Below, one piece after another: positions 1 through 8,319 of a DNA stretch of 13,175 nt; the first letter of the stretch is position 1; each line of letters opens with the position of its first letter. The notes under the pieces were generated by a model. It saw nothing but the letters and a program-made list of their open reading frames with translations. It ran no database searches and was not told the DNA's origin. A program made the position numbers and the translations under genes. Source of the DNA: Planctomicrobium sp. (GTDB taxonomy: Bacteria; Planctomycetota; Planctomycetia; Planctomycetales; Planctomycetaceae); the NCBI GenBank assembly GCA_018659505.1, contig JABJMI010000757.1, positions 1 through 13,175 of the forward strand. Reading direction: 5' to 3'.

Positions 1-1515
1 CGCTTCGAGTCCGACCTCGGGATATTTCTCACCGAATTTCGTCATCTGATGCTCAGCGACAACAGCGGCGTCGAAGTATTTCTGCTGTAAAAAGAGTCCG
101 TATGCGAGTCGCAGGCGAGCAATATTGACTAAAATGGGATTCGTTTCCGGGGTGACCATTTTGAGAGCGATGTCATATAGCCGAGCCATCTCTGCGGATG
201 TGGCAATGAGCGTTTCTTGTTTGGTCTTCGCTTCTTTCTTTTTGTTCGCTTTCAAGAGTTTGTTGATCTCGACATTGATTTCATTCACCTGTTTGAAGAG
301 GACATCAGCGTTGCCGTTCGCAGTTTCAAAATCCTTAGGATCGCCCGGTTCGCGATTCAGAGCGACCATCAGTCGCTGAACCATGGAAGTCGCCGGTGTC
401 TTTAATTCTCCAGGGTAACGACTGATCGTTCGAGCGCGGTTGAGAGCTTGATTCAGATAGTTCGCTTGTTCGGGCATGGGAGTTGTACGGTCGAGTCCAA
501 GATTTTCCTGGGCTAAGCACATTTCCCATTGAATGCCCAATCCAATATCAGTTCGAGAGCGAGCTTTTGCATCCCGCAGCCAGTCTTCTCCTTCGAGAAC
601 AGTCAGTTTGAAGTCATTTCGCTTCTCATGATTCAAGCAAATGAGACGGAAACGCAATGCTCGGTCCTTGAGGTTGTTCATGGTTCCCGACTTGCCGGGG
701 TGACCAAGGATTTCCTCATAAATTCCTAGAGCGATACGGATTTCATCTTGTTCTTCAAAACATTTCCCCTGCCAGACACGGGCATACAATCCGCCGATCA
801 TACTGCGATATTTTGTGTGAATCGCTTCGAATTCTTCAGCACCTGCGGAGAGGACTTCTTTTCGTTTCGAGTTACCTTTGTCGTATGTCTGTGCTTCCCA
901 GTAGGTGCATTGTGCCAAGTCGAGTTCAGCTTCGATATACAATGCTTCCGCCTGAGCACGGGCAGCGATGGTCACTTTTTCTTCAGCAGGAATGAAGCTT
1001 GGAAAAGCTGCGACCGCTTTTTGATGCTGATCAACTGCCTGTTTGAAAATACCCCTTCCTCGCTGAATCATGTCACGCGCATTCTTTCTGAAGAGATCAC
1101 GGTTCCCCTCGTTGGAAGGTTTATCACCATCCCAGATTTCGACTCGTGCTTGTTCGAGTAGAATTCGACCTCGAGCAGTATTTGCTTGCCCAGCGAGTCG
1201 ATGGTTCGGATTCGCTTTCACGAACTGTTCGAAAGAAGCTTGTGAGGCGTCTAGCTGTTTCCGTTGATCGTTCAGGTTTTTCAGTTTCTTGGCATTTTCC
1301 AGTAGAATCTGGGCGCGCTCATAAGAAATGACCTGCTTGACCTCGGCAGGGATATTCGGACGAGCCTCTACCGATTCAAGATATTGCAACGCAGTGTCGT
1401 AATAGCCAAGTTGCCTCAAGCCTTGGATGAATTCCAGGACAGGCTCGTCAGCAACGACGGTAACATTGCTGCCGATGACAATCGCGAAAAAGCAGAATAG
1501 CCGAGGAAATCGCAT
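1..1515 (-). CDS. Secreted TPR-type helical-repeat protein, C-terminus beyond window edge
   Basis: Reading the minus strand from the ATG at 1515 gives 505 uninterrupted codons to the left edge, so this is the N-terminal part of a longer protein. Residues 1-23 form a signal peptide (basic MRFPR, hydrophobic core, cleavage near VVA|DE), placing it in the periplasm or outside. The rest is almost all helical, with TPR-like pieces: QLGYYDTALQYLESV (35-49), YERAQILLENAKKL (65-78), ALGIYEEIL (262-270), ARLRLAYGLFLQQKYFDAAV (466-485). Residues 405-435 are highly charged and probably coiled coil. Such proteins usually act as scaffolds; no catalytic motif is visible. The start is fixed by an in-frame TAA at 1533-1531 with no other ATG between. 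There is no clear Shine-Dalgarno. It is divergent from the PSD1-type gene. The TPR call is by pattern; the partner is unknown. Confidence 0.85.
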   Translation of the reverse strand, partial: MRFPRLFCFFAIVIGSNVTVVADEPVLEFIQGLRQLGYYDTALQYLESVEARPNIPAEVKQVISYERAQILLENAKKLKNLNDQRKQLDASQASFEQFVKANPNHRLAGQANTARGRILLEQARVEIWDGDKPSNEGNRDLFRKNARDMIQRGRGIFKQAVDQHQKAVAAFPSFIPAEEKVTIAARAQAEALYIEAELDLAQCTYWEAQTYDKGNSKRKEVLSAGAEEFEAIHTKYRSMIGGLYARVWQGKCFEEQDEIRIALGIYEEILGHPGKSGTMNNLKDRALRFRLICLNHEKRNDFKLTVLEGEDWLRDAKARSRTDIGLGIQWEMCLAQENLGLDRTTPMPEQANYLNQALNRARTISRYPGELKTPATSMVQRLMVALNREPGDPKDFETANGNADVLFKQVNEINVEINKLLKANKKKEAKTKQETLIATSAEMARLYDIALKMVTPETNPILVNIARLRLAYGLFLQQKYFDAAVVAEHQMTKFGEKYPEVGLEA

Positions 1516-1825
1516 GGAAAATAACCGTTCTTAGACCCGAATCATCTGTGCATCCCACTGAATATGGAGAATTCTCAACAGATTAAACGGGAACGCCGAA
1601 AAACTTCTTCACAAATCCTTTGTATCATGAAAAGATAGTTGTGTCGAAAGTCAGACGCAATCACATGAATTTTGAAAATGTCGTAATCGAATTGATTGAT
1701 TAAATACTGTACACTTCAATTCCCTAAAAATCCAATTCACGAGTGGGTCAAATTCATTTTCCCGACTTGCTCATTCGAATTCGACCGAATACCTCATTCC
1801 TAAATAGTCTCCTGGTCAAGCTAAT
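1516..1825. other. Divergent intergenic region (310 bp)
   Basis: This gap separates the start of the minus-strand TPR gene from the start of the plus-strand PSD1-type gene, so it should hold both promoters. It is AT-rich, especially at 1660-1740. It contains a perfect 10-bp palindrome, TCGAATTCGA, at 1775-1784, inside a looser ATTCG...CGAAT inverted repeat (1773-1790) about 35 bp before the plus-strand ATG; this could be an operator but nothing else supports that. I could not place a convincing -35/-10 pair in either direction and see no small gene. Confidence 0.5.
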
Positions 1826-4800
1826 ATGAACGATCTCCAGAAGCCTTTCATTGCTCTTCGCAGTGCAGTGTGCATCGCTTTACTGCTCAGTTTTTCCTCA
1901 CAAGGTCTGCATGCGGACGACAAAACTGACCGAGAAGTGATTCGGTTCTTTGAACAGAATGTTCGACCGTTATTGGTAGAGCATTGTTATGAATGTCACA
2001 GCGACAAAAAACAGAAAGGCGACTTGAGAGTTGATTCCATCGGAGAATTACTCGCTGGCGGCGAAAGTGGTCCTTCTATTGAGATCAATAAGCCTGATGA
2101 GAGTTTGCTTATCGAAGCTGTTCGCTACGAGTCATACGAAATGCCTCCCGGCGGTAAACTCCCTGAAGAGAAAATTGCCATCCTCGAACAATGGATTAAG
2201 ATGGGCGCCCCCTGGCCGGGACAGGAACAGGTGGCAGCCTCTCGATCAGAGAATGGAAAGATCACTGATGAAGACAGAGAGTTCTGGTCCTTCCAGCCGT
2301 TGAAAGATCCTGAACCGCCCCGTCTCGACAATGATCATTGGTCGCGAAACGAAATAGATCGCTTCGTCCTCAGGAAGCTATCGGATAACCACCTCGCACC
2401 AGCGAAAGAAGCTTCTCAGGAAAAGCTTGTCCGTCGGCTCTACTTCGATTTAATCGGATTGCCGCCGAGTCCAGAGCAGATTGACGAATTCCTCTCCAAT
2501 GAATCATCGACTGCTTACGAGGAGTTAGTCGACACGCTTCTCGCGAGTCCTCGGCATGGCGAACACATGGCTCGCTTCTGGCTTGATCTTGTTCGTTACG
2601 CAGAATCGGATGGGTTTCGCAAAGACGATTATCGCCCAGATGCTTGGCGCTATCGAGACTATGTCATTCAATCGTTCAACGAAGACAAACCTTTTGATCA
2701 ATTCACACGTGAGCAAATTGCCGGCGACGAAATCTCGCCGGATGATCCGGATGCACTCGCTGCCACCGGTTTTCTCCGGCATGGCATCTATGAATACAAT
2801 CAACGGGATGCCGAAACTCAATGGCAAGACATGCTGAACGATATCACCGATACCGTCAGCGATACATTCCTCGGGATGGGGATGGGCTGTGCTCGCTGCC
2901 ACGATCACAAATTTGATCCCATTCTGCAGAAAGACTATTTCCGCTTGCAGGCTTTCTTCGCCAATATCGCCATGCCGTATGACTCTCCGCTAGCGACTCA
3001 TGCTCAAGCAGTTGAATTTGAAAAGCAACAATCAAAGTGGGAAGAAGCAACTCACGATATCATCGCAAAGATTTACGACCTCGAACAACCAAAGCTCGAC
3101 TCGATGGAAAACGAGATGGTCGTCATGTTTCCGGAAGAGATTCAGGAAATGTATAAGAAGCCGGACAGCGAAAAAACTTCTTACGAAAAACAAATCTCAC
3201 ACCTTGTCTATCTACAAGTGGTCGACAAACAGAAAACCGTTGCGACTAAATTCAAAGGTGAAGAGAAGAAAGAATACGAAGCTCTTAAAACAGAGTTGAA
3301 AAAATTCGACCACTTGAAACCTGAACTGCTGCCAACAGGATTAGCAGTCACCGATTACGGAACTCAAGCGCCACCAATATTCATCCCGAGCAAGGAACGT
3401 CTCGGTGAGATCGCTCCCGGATTCTTGACAATCTTCGATCCAAAGGTTGCACATATTGAACCGATGCCCGCTGACGTCGACAGTAGCGGTCGCCGTACAA
3501 CATTGGCGAACTGGCTCACCAAAGAACGTCACCCTCTGACGACACGAGTGATCGTCAATCGCATCTGGAACGAACATTTCGGTGCTGGCATTGTCGACAG
3601 CCCCAGTGATTTCGGTCACCTTGGGGAAGAGCCGACGCATCCTGAACTACTCGATTGGCTGGCAGTTCGCTTTGTCGAAAATGACTGGAGCCTCAAGTGG
3701 TTGCACCGGGAGATCGTTCTCTCAGCGACGTATCGTCAAGCATCATTGAGCGAATCGCCTCAAGCAGAACTACTCGACCCAACAAACCGACTTCTCTGGA
3801 GATCAAACGTAAGACGATTGACTGCTGAAGAAATTCGCGATGCTCAACTTGCAGCCACCGGAAAACTAGACCTCAAAATGGGCGGTCCGGGTAGCACAGC
3901 ATCATCTTCGAAACGACGTTCGGTCTATACTAAATTTATGAGAAATTCTCGTGATGCTTTTCTCGACGCCTTTGATCTGCCCGACCGCATGACAAGTAGC
4001 CCCACTCGAAATGTGACGACATCTCCTTCGCAGTCTTTACTACTCATCAATGGAGAATGGACATTACAACGTGCCGAAGAAATGGCGAAGCACGTACAGG
4101 GTGACGGCTCAGCGAGCCTGGAATCTCAACTTCGTGAGGCAGCTTTACTTGCGTGGGGGCGTCCACCCGCCGAAGACTCTTTGGCTCGCATGGTGCAATA
4201 CCTTGAAAAGACGGAAGAGATTCAGGAAGACGATCCAGACAAGATCACGCCCAAGATTGGCACTCAAGTTCTAGAAGTCAGCGAAGACCCGAAGTCGCCA
4301 CCGATACAAACACTCGATAATAGTGATTTACCGAAGAATCAATTCACCATCCAATCGACCGTTTTCCTGCGTTCGCTCTACCCCGATGCAACCGTCCGAA
4401 CGATTGCCTCGCACTGGGATAGCAGCACCACTCATCCCGGTTGGGGATTGGGTGTCACCAGCACGAAATCAGGTTACAAGCCGCGACACCTCATCATGCA
4501 GTTCGTTGGCAAGGACGCCTCTGGGGCAAGGAAGTACGAAGTCGTTCCATCCACGATTCATCTCGAACTGAATCACCCATACACAGTCACCGTTTCGGTT
4601 GATCTCACGAAGCCAGACGAATCCGGAGTCCTCTTCGTCGTGAAAGATCTCCTGACGAGTGAAGTCCAAACGTCGAACATCGCTCATCAGGTGATCGCCA
4701 GCGAAGAACAGGATTACCCGTTCATGCTCGGTGGAAGAACAAATCAAAAACGTCATCGCTGGGACGGCTGGTTGGATGAAGTTCAACTCCTGAATGTAGC

Positions 4801-5014
4801 ACTCACTAAAGAAGAAATCTTAAATCAAGAGTTTAAACCGTCGAAGGAAAGCATCGTCGGCAACTGGAATTTCGACTCACAAGAATTGCCGATCAGTGAT
4901 ACCATCCACCAAAGAGCTCTCGTCGTTCAAGGAGTCAAACAATCCATCCCTCAAGGTCTCATCGACATCTGCCATATTCTGCTGAATTCGAACGAGTTTA
5001 TTTATATCGACTAA
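1826..5014 (+). CDS. Secreted PSCyt1/DUF1549/DUF1553 (PSD1) protein with inserted LamG-like module
   Basis: This 1062-residue protein has the classic planctomycete multi-domain plan. Residues 1-30 are a signal peptide ending QGLHA|DD. A planctomycete cytochrome C domain follows with heme motif CYECH (54-58) and a possible axial Met in EMPPGGKL (105-112). DUF1549 spans about 173-380 and carries a second CxxCH, CARCHDHKFDP (355-365). Residues 395-500 are charged and helical. DUF1553 starts near 553 (GRRTTLANWLTKERHPLTTR). Residues about 834-1022 resemble a LamG/concanavalin-like sandwich (FTIQSTVFLRS, GGRTNQKRHRWDGWLDEVQL, NWNFDS). The protein ends with the usual DUF1553 tail, ICHILLNSNEFIYID. 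It is presumably a periplasmic or surface heme protein; its reaction is not established. The ATG at 1826 is the first after an in-frame TAG at 1805; the Shine-Dalgarno is weak. Its usual partner, DUF1501, lies 3.3 kb downstream instead of directly after it. Confidence 0.95.
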   Translation: MNDLQKPFIALRSAVCIALLLSFSSQGLHADDKTDREVIRFFEQNVRPLLVEHCYECHSDKKQKGDLRVDSIGELLAGGESGPSIEINKPDESLLIEAVRYESYEMPPGGKLPEEKIAILEQWIKMGAPWPGQEQVAASRSENGKITDEDREFWSFQPLKDPEPPRLDNDHWSRNEIDRFVLRKLSDNHLAPAKEASQEKLVRRLYFDLIGLPPSPEQIDEFLSNESSTAYEELVDTLLASPRHGEHMARFWLDLVRYAESDGFRKDDYRPDAWRYRDYVIQSFNEDKPFDQFTREQIAGDEISPDDPDALAATGFLRHGIYEYNQRDAETQWQDMLNDITDTVSDTFLGMGMGCARCHDHKFDPILQKDYFRLQAFFANIAMPYDSPLATHAQAVEFEKQQSKWEEATHDIIAKIYDLEQPKLDSMENEMVVMFPEEIQEMYKKPDSEKTSYEKQISHLVYLQVVDKQKTVATKFKGEEKKEYEALKTELKKFDHLKPELLPTGLAVTDYGTQAPPIFIPSKERLGEIAPGFLTIFDPKVAHIEPMPADVDSSGRRTTLANWLTKERHPLTTRVIVNRIWNEHFGAGIVDSPSDFGHLGEEPTHPELLDWLAVRFVENDWSLKWLHREIVLSATYRQASLSESPQAELLDPTNRLLWRSNVRRLTAEEIRDAQLAATGKLDLKMGGPGSTASSSKRRSVYTKFMRNSRDAFLDAFDLPDRMTSSPTRNVTTSPSQSLLLINGEWTLQRAEEMAKHVQGDGSASLESQLREAALLAWGRPPAEDSLARMVQYLEKTEEIQEDDPDKITPKIGTQVLEVSEDPKSPPIQTLDNSDLPKNQFTIQSTVFLRSLYPDATVRTIASHWDSSTTHPGWGLGVTSTKSGYKPRHLIMQFVGKDASGARKYEVVPSTIHLELNHPYTVTVSVDLTKPDESGVLFVVKDLLTSEVQTSNIAHQVIASEEQDYPFMLGGRTNQKRHRWDGWLDEVQLLNVALTKEEILNQEFKPSKESIVGNWNFDSQELPISDTIHQRALVVQGVKQSIPQGLIDICHILLNSNEFIYID

Positions 5015-5127
5015 GTCATGCGAGAGATTGACGTGCTAATGCTGTTAAAGATCGGTGCAAACAATTGAAATCCAACAAAATTTTGTGGGAACGTATTAAA
5101 TCTTTTTTCGGGAAGAGAAATCCTGCA

Positions 5128-5571
5128 ATGGAGCCAGAAGTCGTAGAAATCGAACTGAGGAAATCGTATCAGTTCATGTACGAAAACTTTGTCATTGTCA
5201 CGCAGACCGGCGTCTATTTATTGCTAGAAAAAAGACACGTCAATGTAGATGTCTTGTATTTCGACTCTCCTCAAGTGAAGTATGGTTCACCCAACGACGA
5301 GGCTAGAGGAGGGCATCCATTGTGGAAGCGTGGATTAGGTTTCTATGGCTTCTTTGAGGTTTTACATTCTCCGTGGGTTCGTGAACAGATGATTGCGAAC
5401 CGTGTCCACGATAGGCATTTCGATGACATGTACAAAAACGACAGGCATTTCATAGTTTGCTTTAAAGACGTGATGCTAGAGGTGACTTGCCGCAAGTATG
5501 AAGAACGTGAAATGACTGTATCAGAGATTGAGTTGTTGATTCAGGAGCAACTGCTAAATTTAACGGAATAA
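5128..5571 (+). CDS. Small hypothetical protein, function unknown
   Basis: I do not recognise this 147-residue protein (168 if it starts at the TTG at 5065). It has no signal peptide or membrane segment, so it is probably cytoplasmic. The N-terminal half looks like beta strands (YENFVIVTQTGVYLLLEKRH). A dense aromatic, Gly and His block follows (GGHPLWKRGLGFYGFFEV, 61-78; SPWVREQMIANRVHDRHFDD, 81-100), then DRHFIVCFKDVMLEVTC (105-121) and a C-terminal helix (132-145). Repeated His and Trp suggest a conserved core or a metal or ligand site, but this is only appearance. I prefer the ATG at 5128, which has GGAAGAG ten bases upstream, but the frame is open back to 5032 and the TTG start would add a basic segment containing IKSFFGK. 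It lies downstream of the PSD1-type gene in the same direction, inside the gap separating that gene from DUF1501. Confidence 0.65.
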   Translation: MEPEVVEIELRKSYQFMYENFVIVTQTGVYLLLEKRHVNVDVLYFDSPQVKYGSPNDEARGGHPLWKRGLGFYGFFEVLHSPWVREQMIANRVHDRHFDDMYKNDRHFIVCFKDVMLEVTCRKYEEREMTVSEIELLIQEQLLNLTE

Positions 5572-5605
5572 GCACTAACTGGCTCGTCGGCGGATTGGTC
5601 TACTC

Positions 5606-5652
5606 AAAAAAAATGGGTGTTATGTCTGCATCGCGATGGCAGTGCGGACATG
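5606..5652 (-). terminator. Putative intrinsic terminator of the glycosidase-like gene
   Basis: The arms ATGTCTGCA (5622-5630) and TGCGGACAT (5643-5651) form a 9-bp stem with one G-U pair, extendable by another G-U at 5621/5652, around a 12-nt loop. Read on the minus strand, the hairpin comes about 50 bases after the glycosidase-like stop codon and is followed, after a 7-nt spacer, by a run of eight T (5613-5606). The spacer is longer than in an ideal Rho-independent terminator. The structure sits between two convergent genes, where a terminator is expected, and could also act on the plus-strand small gene. Confidence 0.4.
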
Positions 5653-5701
5653 CCGCTCCGTGGTGATTTTTCTTATGATTGTTGGTTTCTCCATGACATA
5701 T

Positions 5702-8083
5702 CTATTCAGCCCGATTCATTGTGTCCAGATAAAGCTTGACGGAAGCTTCTGTTTCAGAATTATCGAAAGTGTAGCGACTGTAGTGTGGGAAGTGAGTCGC
5801 TCTTGCTTCTTTGGTACTCGCTGGGAGAGTTTCTGCATGGATGACCTCTTTCCCTTCCGACCATGGTTCGATTGTAATTTGCAGCGGACAATCTCTAACG
5901 CGGATTGACTTGGTGATCTCGCTCTCTCCACTGATTGCGTTGCGACTGGTAGTTCGTTCATACCGAATGACTGGCCAGTGGGTCTTCTCTTCGCCAGGCA
6001 TTTGAATCGGTAGTCTTACTTCCATCCATTGCCAATCTGTGGGCATGGTGTCATGCACGCTGAGTCTCTTATCGGGAATGGAATATTCCAACCCCGCCAG
6101 TCCTTCGAGGAAGAGTAGTATTTTACCGGCGTTGAAATTTGAGTATTGATCGCCGAAGAGTTTGCCGCTGCGAGTGTAAGCTTCGGGAGCGACGGGAATA
6201 TTCCAGTCGGAATTGAAGTTGTAGCGAGACAAATGATTCAGAGTCAGTCGCCACGCTGCGTCGCCCAAGCGCTGACGGAACATACCATCGAGTGTGAAGT
6301 AGGCAGTGTCCGGTGTGTAGCCGAAAGAGTGATCGACATCTGTCGCGAACTTTTTCATCGACTGCTTCGACATCGCCAGTGGGAAAATGTCGCCGTAGAA
6401 GCCTTTCTCTTTGTCGAGTGCCCAGGTATTGGTCATTTGCAGCGCGTACTCCCGAGGGAAATACTTGGAGCGCATGTTCCAGAAGCCTGTTGTCATCAGC
6501 ATCTCATCTTTGGGGCCACTAAAGTAATCCTGATGACCGTTTGCCTGCCAACGCTGATCGAACCACATTCGAACTTGATCGTCGGCAAGCGGAACCATTT
6601 GTTCCCAGTGTTGAACATCTTCTTTGTACCCTGTGTACTGAGCCATCCCTATCAGAGACTCCGCCACTTCGAAATGATTCGAGAAGAAGTCCGGAATTTG
6701 TTCACGAAAAACGTCTCGGAAGTAACTCTCATAACAATCTTTTAGGAACTTGACATCACCGGTGTGTTGATAGATTTGCCAAGCACCGAGGACATGTTCA
6801 GAAAGTTCATTTCCATACGCACCAGAGTGCCAGCTCGTTCCCTTGTTATCGGACAGTGAGACGACACCGTTGGGCAATTTGCGATAATGGCCGTTCTCAA
6901 ATAGATGCTTCCAGGTCAAGACGTTTCCATAAGCATACTGAGACTTATTTCCGGTCCACGCTCCCACTTTGATTTGAAAGGTCGAATCGTAACGGTGCAT
7001 CCCCAGAAAGTTATTGACCGCTGTCTGCGTGTGCGGTTCCATTTCCCAGCCTTGTTGCACGTCGATGTAGTACATCAAATACAGCGACCACAGGTAGTAA
7101 TAGATCTCCTCGAACTTAGAATCTGAACAACGGAAGTAAGGAACCTCTTCATTCAACTGACGGTTCATCTCTTGCGTCTTTGCGACCATCATTTCACGAG
7201 GTTCATCAATTACTGCCATCGCGTTCTGCTTTGCTTGATCCGCGTTATCGTGCATCGCCCAGACAAGGACGACTCCGTTTGAATCGCAAGGCACGTCAAA
7301 TTCGTACTGCCACTCAGCACGTTCACCTTGTTGGAACCGATGGTTCGCAGCGAAGTTTCGGGAAGCAGCAAGAATCGTATTCATCCCCTCATACATAATC
7401 GGACCGACTTGTTCGGTACGATCTGTTTCTGGCAGGGATTTTGTTGTTCCTCCTTCGATGATGTGAATGGCGTTATGGTCGGCGTCGTACTCAATCGTGG
7501 CTGTGCTCTTCAAACTGTTTCGTCCGAAGAAACTGTTCCCATTGAAACGTAATGTGACGGGGCGCGATGCGGTGATGATCGAACAGGCGGCATCATTGGC
7601 AGCGATGAACTTCTCTTCGCGTAACTGAACACCATCCACTTCGTATTCACAGATCATCCGATCTGGTCGCCAGAACATCTTCGTCGGTATTGGATGCTGG
7701 TGCGGCTTGTCGTCAATCACGACGCTGCCGTAGAGAACTTTCGTGTCTTTGTAAAACTCCCAACCGGAGAAGTCGTTCCCGAGACCAGTGTTGTTGTGGT
7801 CCTTAGCGCGACTTTCCACCAACCCGACGCCACGGCTGCGAAGATCGTGATGGAACGGATGAGTCAGCCCGAGCGTTTCATGTTCAATCAGATTCCAACT
7901 CGCATGAAACCCACCGACATAGTAAGTGACATTCCCCGCCATGAAGCCATGCTTCTTTCCCTGAACCTCCTGCTGCAACCGCTGGCAGTAATCTGAAAAT
8001 GGAGGCACTTCCGCGAGAGCGGTGTCAGTACAGAATACTGAAACCAACGTGCCTATGATTAGCGAAGAGTAATAGTCAGTCAT
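5702..8083 (-). CDS. Secreted six-hairpin glycosidase-like protein
   Basis: The 793-residue product begins with a signal peptide (about 1-24, ending TALA|EV). Residues about 30-300 look like an N-terminal beta-sandwich (repeated strands such as VTYYVGGFHASWNL and WQYEFDV). Residues about 320-665 are helix-rich with aromatic and acidic loops (YLWSLYLMYYI, GTSWHSGAYGNELSEHVLGA, TTGFWNMRSKYFPREYALQM, GYTPDTAYFTLDGMFRQRL), the appearance of an (alpha/alpha)6 barrel as in glucoamylase-like or GH63/GH78/GH95-type enzymes. A C-terminal sandwich follows (666-793). Acidic residues in these loops (E426, E429, D592) are candidates for catalysis, but I cannot assign a CAZy family, substrate or catalytic pair. 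It probably cleaves a glycan outside the cytoplasm. The ATG at 8083 gives a good signal peptide, though without a clear Shine-Dalgarno. The gene is convergent with the small gene and divergent from DUF1501. Confidence 0.8.
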   Translation of the reverse strand: MTDYYSSLIIGTLVSVFCTDTALAEVPPFSDYCQRLQQEVQGKKHGFMAGNVTYYVGGFHASWNLIEHETLGLTHPFHHDLRSRGVGLVESRAKDHNNTGLGNDFSGWEFYKDTKVLYGSVVIDDKPHQHPIPTKMFWRPDRMICEYEVDGVQLREEKFIAANDAACSIITASRPVTLRFNGNSFFGRNSLKSTATIEYDADHNAIHIIEGGTTKSLPETDRTEQVGPIMYEGMNTILAASRNFAANHRFQQGERAEWQYEFDVPCDSNGVVLVWAMHDNADQAKQNAMAVIDEPREMMVAKTQEMNRQLNEEVPYFRCSDSKFEEIYYYLWSLYLMYYIDVQQGWEMEPHTQTAVNNFLGMHRYDSTFQIKVGAWTGNKSQYAYGNVLTWKHLFENGHYRKLPNGVVSLSDNKGTSWHSGAYGNELSEHVLGAWQIYQHTGDVKFLKDCYESYFRDVFREQIPDFFSNHFEVAESLIGMAQYTGYKEDVQHWEQMVPLADDQVRMWFDQRWQANGHQDYFSGPKDEMLMTTGFWNMRSKYFPREYALQMTNTWALDKEKGFYGDIFPLAMSKQSMKKFATDVDHSFGYTPDTAYFTLDGMFRQRLGDAAWRLTLNHLSRYNFNSDWNIPVAPEAYTRSGKLFGDQYSNFNAGKILLFLEGLAGLEYSIPDKRLSVHDTMPTDWQWMEVRLPIQMPGEEKTHWPVIRYERTTSRNAISGESEITKSIRVRDCPLQITIEPWSEGKEVIHAETLPASTKEARATHFPHYSRYTFDNSETEASVKLYLDTMNRAE

Positions 8084-8305
8084 GGTGTCGATACGCTTGT
8101 TATGGGGGGCTTATTCATGAGCATATCTTATCGATTTGCAAACTCCAATCACCCTTGAGATTCGACTGGATCGTCTTTTCAGCGACACAGTTTCGTGAAT
8201 GCACTTTTCGGTGGACAAACACAAGCTTACACTATCTATACATCAAACATTTTCAATAATCCTGGTACGACTTCTTCTTAGTAAGCTCTTTATATCGCCG
8301 AGCTT

Positions 8306-8311
8306 AAAGGA
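8306..8311 (+). promoter_or_regulatory. Ribosome binding site for the DUF1501 gene
   Basis: AAAGGA lies eight bases before the ATG at 8320, a clear Shine-Dalgarno that fixes the start and keeps the complete twin-arginine signal. The DUF1501 gene must be transcribed from the 236-bp region 8084-8319, because the gene upstream points the other way. A loose -35-like TGGACA (8212-8217) and a TATACA (8237-8242) are present, but their 19-bp spacing is too long for a confident promoter call. Confidence 0.6.
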
Positions 8312-8319
8312 CTTCAAAA

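Noticed and set aside
748..1161. 137-codon plus-strand open frame
   Set aside because: It lies wholly antisense to the TPR gene, whose minus-strand frame has a signal peptide and repeat pattern; the plus-strand product has no recognisable features.
1692..1715. TTGATT and TACACT as promoter boxes before the PSD1-type gene
   Set aside because: The spacing is only 12 bp, too short for a sigma-70 promoter.
5018..5068. Short frame ATG 5018 to TGA after the PSD1-type stop
   Set aside because: Only 16 codons, no ribosome binding site and no pattern; treated as spacer.
5631..5640. CATCGCGATG palindrome near 5629-5638
   Set aside because: It falls in the loop of the larger hairpin at 5621-5652 and competes with it; no independent evidence for an operator.
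6146..6745. 199-codon plus-strand open frame inside the glycosidase-like gene
   Set aside because: It is antisense to a 793-residue protein with a clear signal peptide and coherent domains; the antisense product is Cys- and Arg-rich with no recognisable fold.
8212..8242. Possible promoter TGGACA / TATACA upstream of DUF1501
   Set aside because: The spacing is 19 bp and the -10 matches only four of six positions; too weak to list as a feature.
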